A stretch of DNA of 46,264 nt, taken from contig PLDW01000331.1 of the NCBI GenBank assembly GCA_003136315.1, positions 1 through 46,264 of the forward strand. Direction: 5' to 3'. Source of the stretch: Gemmataceae bacterium. Its GTDB lineage: Bacteria; Planctomycetota; Planctomycetia; Gemmatales; Gemmataceae. Below the pieces are notes generated by a model. That model was not told the DNA's origin. It made no database searches and saw only the letters and a list, made by a program, of their open reading frames with translations. The position numbers and the translations under genes were made by a program. Position 1 is the stretch's first letter. Every line of letters begins with the position of its first letter. Below, piece by piece: positions 9,493 through 16,707 of the stretch.

Positions 9493-9738
9493 GTGAGCGA
9501 ATTGCACCGGCCAGTTACTCCAGCCTCTCTAGAGGACTGGGCGAGTCAAGCTTTTCGGAAGCGGATGGAGCTTCATCTCCAGATCACCCACCCCGTTTTG
9601 GATGTACGACAGAAGGCGTTCACTCTCATGTCGGATGTCCTGTTGGGTGCGATTGGAATGGTACGGTCTGCCGGCGCCGCCCTGCGGGAGCGGGATGAGC
9701 GGCTGGCGCAGTGGGAGGGGGATGGGGCGGGGGTGTAG
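9493..9738 (+). CDS. Small conserved helical protein, paralog of 38541-38795
   Basis: An 81-residue protein of unknown function starting at GTG 9493 (VSELHRPVTP), with AAGGA 9 bases upstream. It shares most residues with the protein at 38541: LHRPVTP, SLEDWASQAFRKRMELH, QIT-P, VR-KAFTLM, MVRSA, ALRE-DERL-W. The sequence is predicted to be mostly helical, with no signal peptide, membrane segment or known motif. An ATG further upstream (9406) lies within the promoter palindrome and is not conserved in the second copy, so GTG is preferred. The two copies also share promoter and leader. I do not recognise the family. Confidence 0.75.
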   Translation: MSELHRPVTPASLEDWASQAFRKRMELHLQITHPVLDVRQKAFTLMSDVLLGAIGMVRSAGAALRERDERLAQWEGDGAGV

Positions 9739-10013
9739 GGGGAGGTGGATATCGGGCGCTGCTGCAATATCCGGCTATACGGCTCATATGCTGATACCTA
9801 CGGAATTTGAGGCGACGATTGCAACAAACCGGGGCCAAAGGCTCGTGTCGAAGCATTCTGGGCTTAGGTTGCGCCAGTGATGCACCCGCGCTACAGTTGA
9901 GCGAGTTCATAATATCCTTGGTAAGGAAAGGTAATTCGCGGCAGAGTTGGAATGGTGCCTGGCGTTTCCAAAGCGGTGGACATTGTCCGAATGTTGTGGC
10001 ACTCTCGCCAGAT

Positions 10014-10994
10014 ATGACCGATCGCACCACCCTGATCACGGTTGCCGATGACTCCGGAGACCTCGCGTCGCACAAACTCCCAGTCGCGATTCTCGAAGCT
10101 GGGCCTTCTGCGGCATTCGTTTGGGACGAGTTCTTTCGCGGAACGCTCCGCAATGCACACACGAGGGTCGCCTACTCCCGCGCTGTGCGCTCGCTCCTCG
10201 GCTGGCTGGACACCCGCGGCGTTTCCCTCACCCAGGTCACCCCCGGTATCGTCGGCTCCTACTTCGACGGCTTGGCCGGCAGCGTCCCGACCAAGAAACT
10301 CGCCCTCGCTGCGATCCGGCGCTTTTTCGACGCCTTGGTGAACCGTCATGTGATATTCTTGAACCCCGCAGCCACGGTGCGGGGCGAGCGTTACGAAATG
10401 GTCGAAGGCAAGACGCCTGAGATCCGCCCCGAGCAGGCCCGGACACTTCTCGCCGCAATCGATGTGCGGACCCCGGCCGGGCTCCGCGACCGGGCCATCA
10501 TCGCAACCCTGATCTACACCGCCGCCAGAGCCGGTGCCGTCGCCGGCCTGCGTCTCAAAGACCTCGCCCACGACGGCACGCAATACTCCCTGCGATTTGC
10601 CGAGAAGGGCGGTAAGCAAAGGGAAATCCCGGTCCGACACGACCTTGAGGGGTACTTGCTTGCCTACCTTGCGGTAGCCGTCACGGATGATCAGCCGAAG
10701 GCCGCACCGCTCTTCCGCTCGCTTCTCCGCAGGACCGGTGCGTTCACCGGCAAGCCGATGAGCGGGACTGACGTTTGGAGAATGGTGAAACGCCGCCTCA
10801 AATCCGCCGGGCTTCCCGCACAAATCTGCCCCCACAGCTTTAGGGTTGCGACTGTCACCGATCTTCTTTCGCAGGGTGTGCCCTTGTCCGACGTCCAGTA
10901 CCTCGCCGGCCACGCCGATCCCCGGACCACCCGGCTTTATGATCGCCGAAGCAGGGCAGTGTCCCGCAATCTGGTCGAGCGCATTTCCATCTGA
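10014..10994 (+). CDS. Tyrosine recombinase / integrase
   Basis: A 326-residue site-specific recombinase of the XerC/D-phage integrase superfamily. The N-terminal SAM-like core-binding domain runs to about residue 110 (TRVAYSRAVRSLLGWL). The catalytic domain shows the Arg in TAARAGAVAGL, the Lys in EKGGKQREIPV, HSFR (His and second Arg), LAGH, and the nucleophile Tyr in TRLYDRR. All catalytic positions are present. ATG 10014 was chosen because the upstream frame looks non-coding. The role could be plasmid dimer resolution, insertion of the element, or cassette movement; the lack of an adjacent excisionase and the distance from the tRNA leave this open. Confidence 0.88.
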   Translation: MTDRTTLITVADDSGDLASHKLPVAILEAGPSAAFVWDEFFRGTLRNAHTRVAYSRAVRSLLGWLDTRGVSLTQVTPGIVGSYFDGLAGSVPTKKLALAAIRRFFDALVNRHVIFLNPAATVRGERYEMVEGKTPEIRPEQARTLLAAIDVRTPAGLRDRAIIATLIYTAARAGAVAGLRLKDLAHDGTQYSLRFAEKGGKQREIPVRHDLEGYLLAYLAVAVTDDQPKAAPLFRSLLRRTGAFTGKPMSGTDVWRMVKRRLKSAGLPAQICPHSFRVATVTDLLSQGVPLSDVQYLAGHADPRTTRLYDRRSRAVSRNLVERISI

Positions 10995-11152
10995 GAAGTG
11001 CGGCAAGAGAAACCACACCGATCATGTAGAACCCTTGTGTACCCGTTCTCCGGTTGTCCGCGGTAGGCTTGAAGAATCCCGCCAAGTGGCTTGTAAGCGG
11101 GGTTATTCGCTAGTCAAGATTCTCCGTTGCAAAACTGTTTCAAGAACGACTG

Positions 11153-11355
11153 CGACCATCGCGGCCTTTTTGCTCCCGTGCTAAGCCGTTACCGGCCCGA
11201 TTCAAGCTGCCAAGTCGGTTCCCCCGTAAAGGTCGCCCCCAACTTTCGCTTGACTGCGGGAAGGCGAGAAGACGCCCCGGTGACCACGGCTTTTTAACGC
11301 TGCGGGCACAAAGGCCGCGATGGTCGCGGTCTAAAACAAAACAACGGAGAACGTT
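11153..11355 (+). promoter_or_regulatory. Structured leader A (shared with 18774-18978)
   Basis: Non-coding region before the 72-residue gene. It shares ordered blocks with the leader of the gene at 18979: AAGCTGCCAAG (11204-11214), CTTTCGCTTG (11243-11252) and AAAGGCCGCGATGGTCGC (11310-11327). The distance from the first block to the ATG is 152 bases here and 151 there. The last block forms a hairpin CCGCGA-TGG-TCGCGG. Its first 17 bases also have an exact reverse complement at 11153-11169, so the whole leader can close into one large stem. The function is not known; see the findings. Confidence 0.6.
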
Positions 11356-11574
11356 ATGGCTACCAAGAAAAAAACCCCAACCAAGTCCACTCAGCCAAGC
11401 CACATCGCCTACCACGTCCGCGAAGGGAAGAACGAAAAAGCATATTTTAGCAGCATCGGCGTCGCTTTCCCGCACAAGGATGGAAAAGGCTTCAACCTCT
11501 TGATCGAGACCATCCCCCTCGACGGCAAGATCACCCTCCGGGTGCCTACCGAAAAGACAGAGCAGGCCGAGTAG
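11356..11574 (+). CDS. Small conserved plasmid protein (AYHVREGK family)
   Basis: A 72-residue protein with a Lys/Thr-rich start and a compact core: IAYHVREGKNEKAYFSSIG, AFPHKDGKGFN, then LDGKITLR. I recognise the pattern (A-hydrophobic-VREG-K, IGxAFPHKDGKGFN) from small hypothetical proteins common on plasmids and integrative elements; no function is established to my knowledge. Ribosome site CGGAG precedes ATG 11356. It has its own long structured leader and is followed by a hairpin at 11587-11609, so it is probably a single-gene transcript. Confidence 0.75.
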   Translation: MATKKKTPTKSTQPSHIAYHVREGKNEKAYFSSIGVAFPHKDGKGFNLLIETIPLDGKITLRVPTEKTEQAE

Positions 11575-11586
11575 GACTTAAAGGAA

Positions 11587-11609
11587 CGGCGGGCCAAGAA
11601 GGCCCGCCG
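11587..11609 (+). terminator. Hairpin after the 72-residue gene
   Basis: CGGCGGGCC (11587-11595), loop AAGAA, GGCCCGCCG (11601-11609): a perfect 9-bp stem 13 bases after the stop codon. The following bases (CTTCTACC) hold few Ts, so termination may be weak. Part of the right arm recurs before the second toxin-antitoxin pair (12235-12247), showing the duplication boundary. Confidence 0.55.
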
Positions 11610-11630
11610 CTTCTACCTCGTATCAACTCT

Positions 11631-11660
11631 TTGACAAAAGCACGCCAACTGTGCTACCCT
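11631..11660 (+). promoter_or_regulatory. Promoter and operator of TA pair 1
   Basis: TTGACA (11631-11636), 18 bases, TACCCT (11655-11660), a near-consensus promoter. The inverted repeat AGCAC-N7-GTGCT (11639-11655) fills the spacer, placed for repression by the antitoxin or toxin-antitoxin complex. The same promoter and palindrome precede pair 2 at 12268-12297. Confidence 0.7.
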
Positions 11661-11678
11661 CGCCGCAGGAAGGAAGCC

Positions 11679-11903
11679 ATGACAGAAACACCTCACTCGT
11701 TTGATTTCTCGCAACTCAGCCCGGCGGAGTGTATCCTGCTCGCTGAGCAACTTTGGGACCGCGCGCGGACGCACCCGGACGCTGTTCCGGTCACCCCGGC
11801 ACAACTCGCCGAACTCCTCTCGCGACTCGATGCTCTCGAAGCCGGCAAATTCGGCCCCGGTACGCCGTGGGAAGAGGTGAAGATCCGTCTGCAATCGCTG
11901 TGA
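11679..11903 (+). CDS. Antitoxin 1, addiction module component family
   Basis: A 74-residue antitoxin with the pattern of the short 'addiction module component' proteins: LSPAECILLAEQLWDRA near the start, a variable middle, and LSRLDALEAG..PWEEVKIRL at the end. Family members bind and neutralise a RelE/ParE-type toxin encoded just downstream. AGGAAGG lies just before ATG 11679. The stop overlaps the toxin start (GTGA at 11900-11903), so the two are translated together. Confidence 0.82.
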   Translation: MTETPHSFDFSQLSPAECILLAEQLWDRARTHPDAVPVTPAQLAELLSRLDALEAGKFGPGTPWEEVKIRLQSL

Positions 11904-12199
11904 CAGCGAGACTGATCCTCGAACCACCCGCCCTCACCGACCTCTCGGACGTGCTCGCTTGGTATAAGCAAACACGACTCGGTCTCGAAAGTGAATTCCG
12001 GTTATGTTTGGAAGAGGTCATCGAGCGGATTACCCGCTATCCCGAAGCCTACCCGATCGTGACCAGACGCCTCCGCCGGGCGTTGCTCTCGCGGTTCCTC
12101 TACGGCATTTTCTTCTTGAGCGAACGCTCCCGGATCAGGGTGGTCGCGATCTTGCACGCCAGCCGCGATCCCCGGGAATGGTGCCGGCGCGACTCCTGA
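11900..12199 (+). CDS. Toxin 1, RelE/ParE family
   Basis: A 99-residue basic protein of the RelE/ParE superfamily: LEPPALTDLSDVLAWY at the start, FRLCLEEVIERITRYPEAYP in the middle, and RRALLSRFLYGIFFL with VVAILHASRDP at the end. These are the usual landmarks of ParE-like toxins, which poison gyrase or cut mRNA; which one applies cannot be told from sequence. It starts at GTG 11900, overlapping the antitoxin stop. A second, diverged pair lies directly downstream. Confidence 0.82.
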   Translation: MTARLILEPPALTDLSDVLAWYKQTRLGLESEFRLCLEEVIERITRYPEAYPIVTRRLRRALLSRFLYGIFFLSERSRIRVVAILHASRDPREWCRRDS

Positions 12200-12267
12200 C
12201 GCGACCTACCACGATCATCTGGACAACAGGTCGAGAAGGCCCGCCGCTGTTGCCTCGCATCAACTCT

Positions 12268-12297
12268 TTGACAACAGCACACGAACCGTGCTACTGT
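12268..12297 (+). promoter_or_regulatory. Promoter and operator of TA pair 2
   Basis: TTGACA (12268-12273), 18 bases, TACTGT (12292-12297). The palindrome AGCAC-N7-GTGCT (12276-12292) is identical in its arms to that of pair 1. The flanking sequence CATCAACTC is also conserved, so promoter and operator were copied together with the genes. Confidence 0.7.
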
Positions 12298-12315
12298 CGC
12301 CACAGGAAAAAAGCC

Positions 12316-12537
12316 ATGACCGAAGCACATCACCCATTCGATTTCACGCAACTCAGCCCCGCCGAGCGCATCCTGCTTGTCCAGGACATTTGGGACAGTT
12401 TGTTCCGCGAAGGCCACCAATTCTCCATCAGCGACGAACAGAAGCAAGAACTGGACAGCCGGTGGGACCAATTTCAATCCGGTACGATGTCCGCCTCTCC
12501 TTGGCCCGAAGTCAAGAATCGCCTCCAAAGGGAATGA
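12316..12537 (+). CDS. Antitoxin 2, addiction module component family
   Basis: A 73-residue paralog of antitoxin 1. It keeps the FDFTQLSPAERILLVQDIWD start and the PWPEVKNRL end; the middle (ISDEQKQELDSRWDQFQSG) is closer to the family consensus than in copy 1. ATG 12316 follows AGGAAAAAAGCC. It overlaps the downstream toxin by ATGA. The divergence from copy 1 in the toxin-contacting half suggests the two pairs no longer cross-neutralise, but this is inference. Confidence 0.82.
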   Translation: MTEAHHPFDFTQLSPAERILLVQDIWDSLFREGHQFSISDEQKQELDSRWDQFQSGTMSASPWPEVKNRLQRE

Positions 12538-12833
12538 CCGCGAACGTCATTCTTCTCGAAGCAGCCGAAGCAGATCTGAAAAGTGCGGCTAACAGGTACG
12601 GCACCTACCGCGCAAGCCTTGGAACCGACTTTTTCCGTTGTGTCGAGGAAACGCTCGACCGGATCACCCATCATCCCCTCTCCTATTCCCGCATCTCGGG
12701 TGAGTACCGTAAGGCACTCGTTCACCGGTTCCCGTTCGGGGTCATCTACCGGATGGTGAACGGCGATGCCTTCGTGGTTGCCATTCAGCATTCGAGCCGG
12801 CATCCTGATGCCTGGCAGGGCCGCAATTTATGA
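12534..12833 (+). CDS. Toxin 2, RelE/ParE family
   Basis: A 99-residue ParE/RelE-type toxin, paralog of toxin 1. Landmarks: ILLEAAEADLKSAANRY, FFRCVEETLDRITHHPLSY, YRKALVHRFPFGVIYRM and VVAIQHSSRHPDAW. The last segment is the usual C-terminal strand of this superfamily. It starts at ATG 12534 inside the antitoxin stop. Its own stop overlaps the start of a short antitoxin-like remnant at 12830. Confidence 0.82.
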   Translation: MTANVILLEAAEADLKSAANRYGTYRASLGTDFFRCVEETLDRITHHPLSYSRISGEYRKALVHRFPFGVIYRMVNGDAFVVAIQHSSRHPDAWQGRNL

Positions 12834-12979
12834 TTTGGGAAGTTCCGATCTCCCAGTTGACTCCCGCCCAGCAGCAAGAACTCGAACGCCGGATCGCAGC
12901 CAGCGACCGAGGCGAACTCACTTACTCATCCTGGGAAACGGTTAAGGAACATCTGCTGAAGTCCAAGCAGCCCGAGTAA
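12830..12979 (+). CDS. Orphan antitoxin-like short ORF
   Basis: A 49-residue frame starting MIWEVPISQLTPAQQQELER and ending with SSWETVKEHL, matching the C-terminal half of the addiction-module antitoxins (variable QQ-ELERR helix, then SWEEVKxxL). The N-terminal LSPAERILL half is missing. It overlaps the stop of toxin 2 by ATGA, so it could still be translated as a third gene of that operon. It may be a decayed third copy or a short decoy antitoxin. Confidence 0.55.
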   Translation: MIWEVPISQLTPAQQQELERRIAASDRGELTYSSWETVKEHLLKSKQPE

Positions 12980-13017
12980 GCGGACCTGCGACGGGCATCC
13001 AGCCCCGCCCCGGCTTC

Positions 13018-13458
13018 TCACGGCTTGAGTTCTTTCACCACGATCCGCGTGACAACAGTGGCGACCGGTGCGGAGGTTGCCTCAGCATAGAGATCGTCAA
13101 TTTCTTGAACGACAGCCACCCGCTGAGCGATCAGCCCGGATAAGAGGGGTCGAAGATTCCGCCCTTCGATCCGCACTTCGGATGCGGTGAAGTCGAGCAG
13201 GATTCCTTCCGACGGATCGAAATCGATTCCGACCAGGTAACTATAGGTCCGCGCCTTGATGTTCCCGTTCTTGAGCCGCAACTCCAGCATGATCTTCTGC
13301 TGCCGGTCGGCCGACAGCGTCGAGAAACTTTCACCTTCCTCGTCTGCCTCCAACGCCATCGGCTCTTCGGGAGGCTCCGCAGTGCCCCTGGCTCCGCTGC
13401 GAAGCTCGGCCAGCCGGCTGGCCGTATCCCCTCTGCTCCGTGTTCTGTCGTCTATCAT
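13018..13458 (-). CDS. Hypothetical protein in relaxase operon
   Basis: A 146-residue protein encoded directly after the relaxase with an ATGA overlap, so translation is coupled. The first 50 residues are charged and probably disordered; the rest is folded-looking (LSADRQQKIMLELRLKNGN, YLVGIDFDPSEGILLDF, LSGLIAQRVAVVQEI). No membrane segment or known motif is seen. The position suggests a transfer accessory protein, but I do not recognise the family. Confidence 0.7.
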   Translation of the reverse strand: MIDDRTRSRGDTASRLAELRSGARGTAEPPEEPMALEADEEGESFSTLSADRQQKIMLELRLKNGNIKARTYSYLVGIDFDPSEGILLDFTASEVRIEGRNLRPLLSGLIAQRVAVVQEIDDLYAEATSAPVATVVTRIVVKELKP

Positions 13459-16211
13459 CGCTCCAACCCCCTGTTCTTTTCTTGTTCCGGCACCCTATCA
13501 CGCTGCGCCCTCCTGTCACGCAGTCCTGCGTCCCGCCGCACCCGTTCGGCGCGTTGTTGCCGGCGGATGTGTTCCCCATGCCGCACCAGGCGGGACGGAG
13601 GGGTATTCGCCGGCCGTTGCGGCTGCGAGGTCAGTTCCGTCGCGGTAAGCCGCGTTCCCGACCGGCTGACCGCCTCGAACAGTTCCCGCTTGTTCTGGCA
13701 GTAGATCGCCACCGACTCCCGGCCCCGGCTGACCGACACGTAGAACTGTTCTTTTGATGCCGCCCCGAAGGATTCGGGGCCGACCGCCACCAGGACGCGG
13801 TCGACGGTCTTCCCTTGCGAAGCGTGAGAGGTAGCGCAGTAGCCGTGCGCCAGGTGCCCGAAGTCTTTCGCGACGACCTCGCCGTTATCCAGGCGGATGT
13901 CGCCGCGGCGGTTGAACCCGGCGACGGTATGCAGACTGCCGTTCAGGAGTTTGTTTTTCCCGCTCGCCGTCGTCCCGTTTCGGGTGATCCGAATACGGTC
14001 GCCGGCCGCGAGGTGCAACTCCCGCCGCTCATACACATCGAAATTCCGTGCGGCACTCAGCGGCAGAGGCACCGCCTCCCCCTTCCCGCGGCTGACCAGG
14101 ACTTGCCCCTGTTCGTCCCTCCCGACCACTGCCACCGCCTCGCCTTTTTTGAAACCCCCGCGCACATTCTGGTGGAACCGCACCGCATCACCAGGCACGT
14201 AATTCACCGGGTCCTGCCGCTCCGCTTCCGTGAGTCCGCGGGAGACGAGCTGCTCGATCTTCCGCTCCTTGCCCTTCACGTGTCCTGCGGCTTTCAATCC
14301 CTCGCGGATGCGGGTGGTGACTTCTCTTCCCTCGCTGTGCGTCGGAGCAACGACCAGGACGGACTTCCCCTCTTTCGTTGCGGCCAGGTAATCGGCCGCC
14401 AGTTCCGCGTGCCGCCGGTCGTCCGCGACCTCGCGGACCCAGCCCAGGCGGTCGAGCCTGGCGAATCCGGCTTCTTGCGAGCCGGTCGCCAGTGCCTCGA
14501 CCGCTTTGCGGTATTCCCCCTGCTGCCGGCGGATGTTCCCGACCTCCGCCGCACGAAGCCCCGCTTGCGTTTGCAGAAGCCGGAAGGCATCGCCCCTCGG
14601 GACGGAAGAATGCTGCCGTTCATCCCCCATCAGCACGACCCGGGCATTCTGCTCCCGGGCGACGCGGAACACCCCCTGAAGCTCTTTGGTGCCGAGGAGC
14701 CCGGCCTCATCGACCCAGATCACCTGGCCCCGCACTTTTTCCTGCGTCCTCCGGTCAACCAGCAGCCGGGCCACCGTCTCGGCATCCTGGAACCCTTCCT
14801 TGCGGAGAACCCCTCGGGCCGCCTCGGTTGTGGGTGCGAAGACATGGACGGCAGACCCGCGGGAGCGGATCTCCTCATCGGCGGCTTTGAGGAGGGTGGT
14901 CTTCCCCGTCCCCGCCGCACCCCGGATCAGCATGACCCGGTCGGATGAGCCGAGGACGTGCCGCACCGCCTGTTGCTGGTCGGGATTCAAATTCTGCGAC
15001 GCGAACCGTTGCGAAGCTGCGGCGAATGGCTGGCAGATTCCGCGGCCCTCCCGCGCGAAACTCACCGCAGCGGCTTCCTCGGCCAGCACCTCCCGGGTGG
15101 TGGCATAGTTCCGATCATTCCAGCACCGCCGAATGACCTCATGGCGGCCCGAGAAATCCTGCTTCGCAGCCTCGGGCAAGACCGACCCGTAACCGCGTTT
15201 CAAGGCGGTCGCCAGCAATCGCCGATCCTCCACCACCGAGGACCGCTCGAACCCGTGCCGGAGGGCATGATCCACCGCCCCGCGGGCAGAGATCGGAGCC
15301 GCCGCAGGAGTTTGCCGGCGGGTCAGCACATCCTTGATCGCCTTCCGCTCATCCTCGGTGAGGCGGCCCTTCCATTCCGCCCGGAGAGCGTCCAGCGATT
15401 GAGATTCGCCCTTGTTCTCCCGCGTCTTCGCCCCAAGCCGCGACTTCTCGACACTGTCGGTGATCCCCTTCTCCCGGGCCAGTTCCTCGATCTTTGCGGT
15501 GCGGCGGGAGAATTTATCGAGGATCGGCTTGCCGATCCCGGCGACTTCCCACCCTGCTTTGGTGCGTTCGATGGTCAGGCCCAGGTCCGCCATGCCTTTC
15601 GACAGCCGTGCGTGGAACGCCGCCTCGAAGTACGGGGCGTCCCGCACCACTTCGCGGAACTGTCCCGCTTTCCAACGTGCCTCCTCCGCGTCGAACGTGG
15701 CGTTGAAGACAAAACAATGAGCGTGCAGATGCGGGTCGGGAACCCCGTTCACCGGGCGGGCGGTCAGATGCACGAACTCGGCGAACGCAAAGTTGCCGGT
15801 GGTTCGCTCGGTATTCTGCCCGGCCTGCCGCACCCGCGTCTTGACATCAGCTTCGAGTTCTTGCATCGTCTCCCGCACCGCCGACTGGAAGGCCCGCAGG
15901 ATTCGCTCGTCCCTGGTCAGCGTGTAGAGGAGCGACACCGATTTCGGCGCGTGCCAGTTCATGTCATACCCGACCGTGCGGTTGTCCCGCGTCCGTGCCG
16001 TGAGCGTCCGGCCGGTATTCGGGTCGCGGTTGTCGCATAACTTCAGAAAGGCATCGCGCTGGACTTCTCCCACCAGGCCGAGCCGTTCCGCCCCTTTGCC
16101 TCCCCAGCGTCCGACAATGGCGTCTTGGGTGTAGTAGTCCTCTCGGGCCAGCCCCTCCTCGAAGTAGCTCTTCGCACCCGCGGCCGATCGTTGTTGGTTG
16201 ATCCTGAGCAT
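13455..16211 (-). CDS. MobF-family relaxase-helicase (TrwC/TraA-like)
   Basis: A 918-residue conjugative relaxase. The N-terminal HUH nuclease domain has paired catalytic tyrosines DYYTQ (26-27) and the metal-binding HLHAH (161-165); GYDMNWHAPKSVSLLY (81-96) is the family signature. The C-terminal SF1 helicase has Walker A GAAGTGKTT near 430, Walker B VIWVDEAG near 493, SHASQGKTVDRV near 787 and FYVSVSRGRESV near 810. It would nick one strand at oriT, stay bound to the 5' end and unwind the plasmid during transfer. No coupling protein or mating-pair genes are in the window, so transfer would need helpers encoded elsewhere. A small inverted repeat (GAGCAT...ATGCT, 16206-16221) overlaps the start codon and might serve autoregulation. 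Confidence 0.93.
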   Translation of the reverse strand: MLRINQQRSAAGAKSYFEEGLAREDYYTQDAIVGRWGGKGAERLGLVGEVQRDAFLKLCDNRDPNTGRTLTARTRDNRTVGYDMNWHAPKSVSLLYTLTRDERILRAFQSAVRETMQELEADVKTRVRQAGQNTERTTGNFAFAEFVHLTARPVNGVPDPHLHAHCFVFNATFDAEEARWKAGQFREVVRDAPYFEAAFHARLSKGMADLGLTIERTKAGWEVAGIGKPILDKFSRRTAKIEELAREKGITDSVEKSRLGAKTRENKGESQSLDALRAEWKGRLTEDERKAIKDVLTRRQTPAAAPISARGAVDHALRHGFERSSVVEDRRLLATALKRGYGSVLPEAAKQDFSGRHEVIRRCWNDRNYATTREVLAEEAAAVSFAREGRGICQPFAAASQRFASQNLNPDQQQAVRHVLGSSDRVMLIRGAAGTGKTTLLKAADEEIRSRGSAVHVFAPTTEAARGVLRKEGFQDAETVARLLVDRRTQEKVRGQVIWVDEAGLLGTKELQGVFRVAREQNARVVLMGDERQHSSVPRGDAFRLLQTQAGLRAAEVGNIRRQQGEYRKAVEALATGSQEAGFARLDRLGWVREVADDRRHAELAADYLAATKEGKSVLVVAPTHSEGREVTTRIREGLKAAGHVKGKERKIEQLVSRGLTEAERQDPVNYVPGDAVRFHQNVRGGFKKGEAVAVVGRDEQGQVLVSRGKGEAVPLPLSAARNFDVYERRELHLAAGDRIRITRNGTTASGKNKLLNGSLHTVAGFNRRGDIRLDNGEVVAKDFGHLAHGYCATSHASQGKTVDRVLVAVGPESFGAASKEQFYVSVSRGRESVAIYCQNKRELFEAVSRSGTRLTATELTSQPQRPANTPPSRLVRHGEHIRRQQRAERVRRDAGLRDRRAQRDRVPEQEKNRGLER

Positions 16212-16707
16212 ACCCCATGCTACTCAGGGTAGATTCCAGTGTCAGTGAATATGTATTGCAGACATCTTCCCTACGCTGTGTGTAGGCCCCGATCGTGGCC
16301 AAAAAGGCACGCCGCCGGAGCGTGACATAACGGTGTCACCCCAGCGGCAAACGCCAGGAAGACCAGGGCTTTCCGAGGCTGCCGCAGTTTCTGCGGCACG
16401 ACCTTTCGAGTTGCAAAAGACCGGCCGCAGAAGCTGCGGCGGTATTTGAAATTGATCGTCTTGTCTCTGCCGTCCTGCTGGACGGCAGGCTGCCCGGACA
16501 GCTTGCTTGCTGGCCGGTCGGCTGGCAAGACATCCTACCGGCTTGCTGTCTGTACGGCAGGCAGGCTTGCCGTCAGCCTGACCGGCTGACTGGCTGCACT
16601 GCTGTCAGGTCGGCATGTCAGATTGCCAGCAAGCCAGCTTGCAAGCCGGATGGCCGTCCGGATGTATTGCTTGCCAGCCGGCCTAAACTCTGCTATGTGT
16701 CGAAATA
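16212..16707. other. Repeat-rich non-coding block between relaxase and parA (candidate oriT and par site)
   Basis: About 500 bases without a supported gene between divergent relaxase and parA. It contains CCTAC-N7-GTAGG (16270-16286), GTGACA-N6-TGTCAC (16322-16339), twin hairpins (16381-16440) and a dense field of short GCTTGC / CTGGC / GGCTG / GCCGG words in both orientations (about 16490-16685). The position before a MobF gene suits oriT, and the position before a small ParA suits a partition centromere. Which repeats do which cannot be decided from sequence alone. Confidence 0.6.
16381..16440. repeat. Twin hairpins GCCGCAG-N3-CTGCGGC
   Basis: Two copies of the same perfect 7-bp stem with a 3-base loop: 16381-16397 (loop TTT) and 16424-16440 (loop AAG), 43 bases apart. 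Arms are identical between copies while the loops and the DNA between them differ, so the hairpin itself appears to be what is kept. Confidence 0.7.

Noticed and set aside
9952..10017. 22-codon frame whose stop overlaps the integrase start (ATGA)
   Set aside because: Too short, no ribosome site and no recognised product; the overlap is probably chance.
9891..11018. 375-codon minus-strand frame
   Set aside because: Antisense to the tyrosine recombinase, whose catalytic residues are all present.
13815..14948. 377-codon plus-strand frame
   Set aside because: Antisense to the relaxase, which has all catalytic motifs; the composition is Arg/Pro-rich.
14958..16040. 360-codon plus-strand frame
   Set aside because: Also antisense to the relaxase; no ribosome site or motif.
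16271..16528. 85-codon minus-strand frame in the repeat block
   Set aside because: It lies over hairpins and repeat words and has no coding sign.
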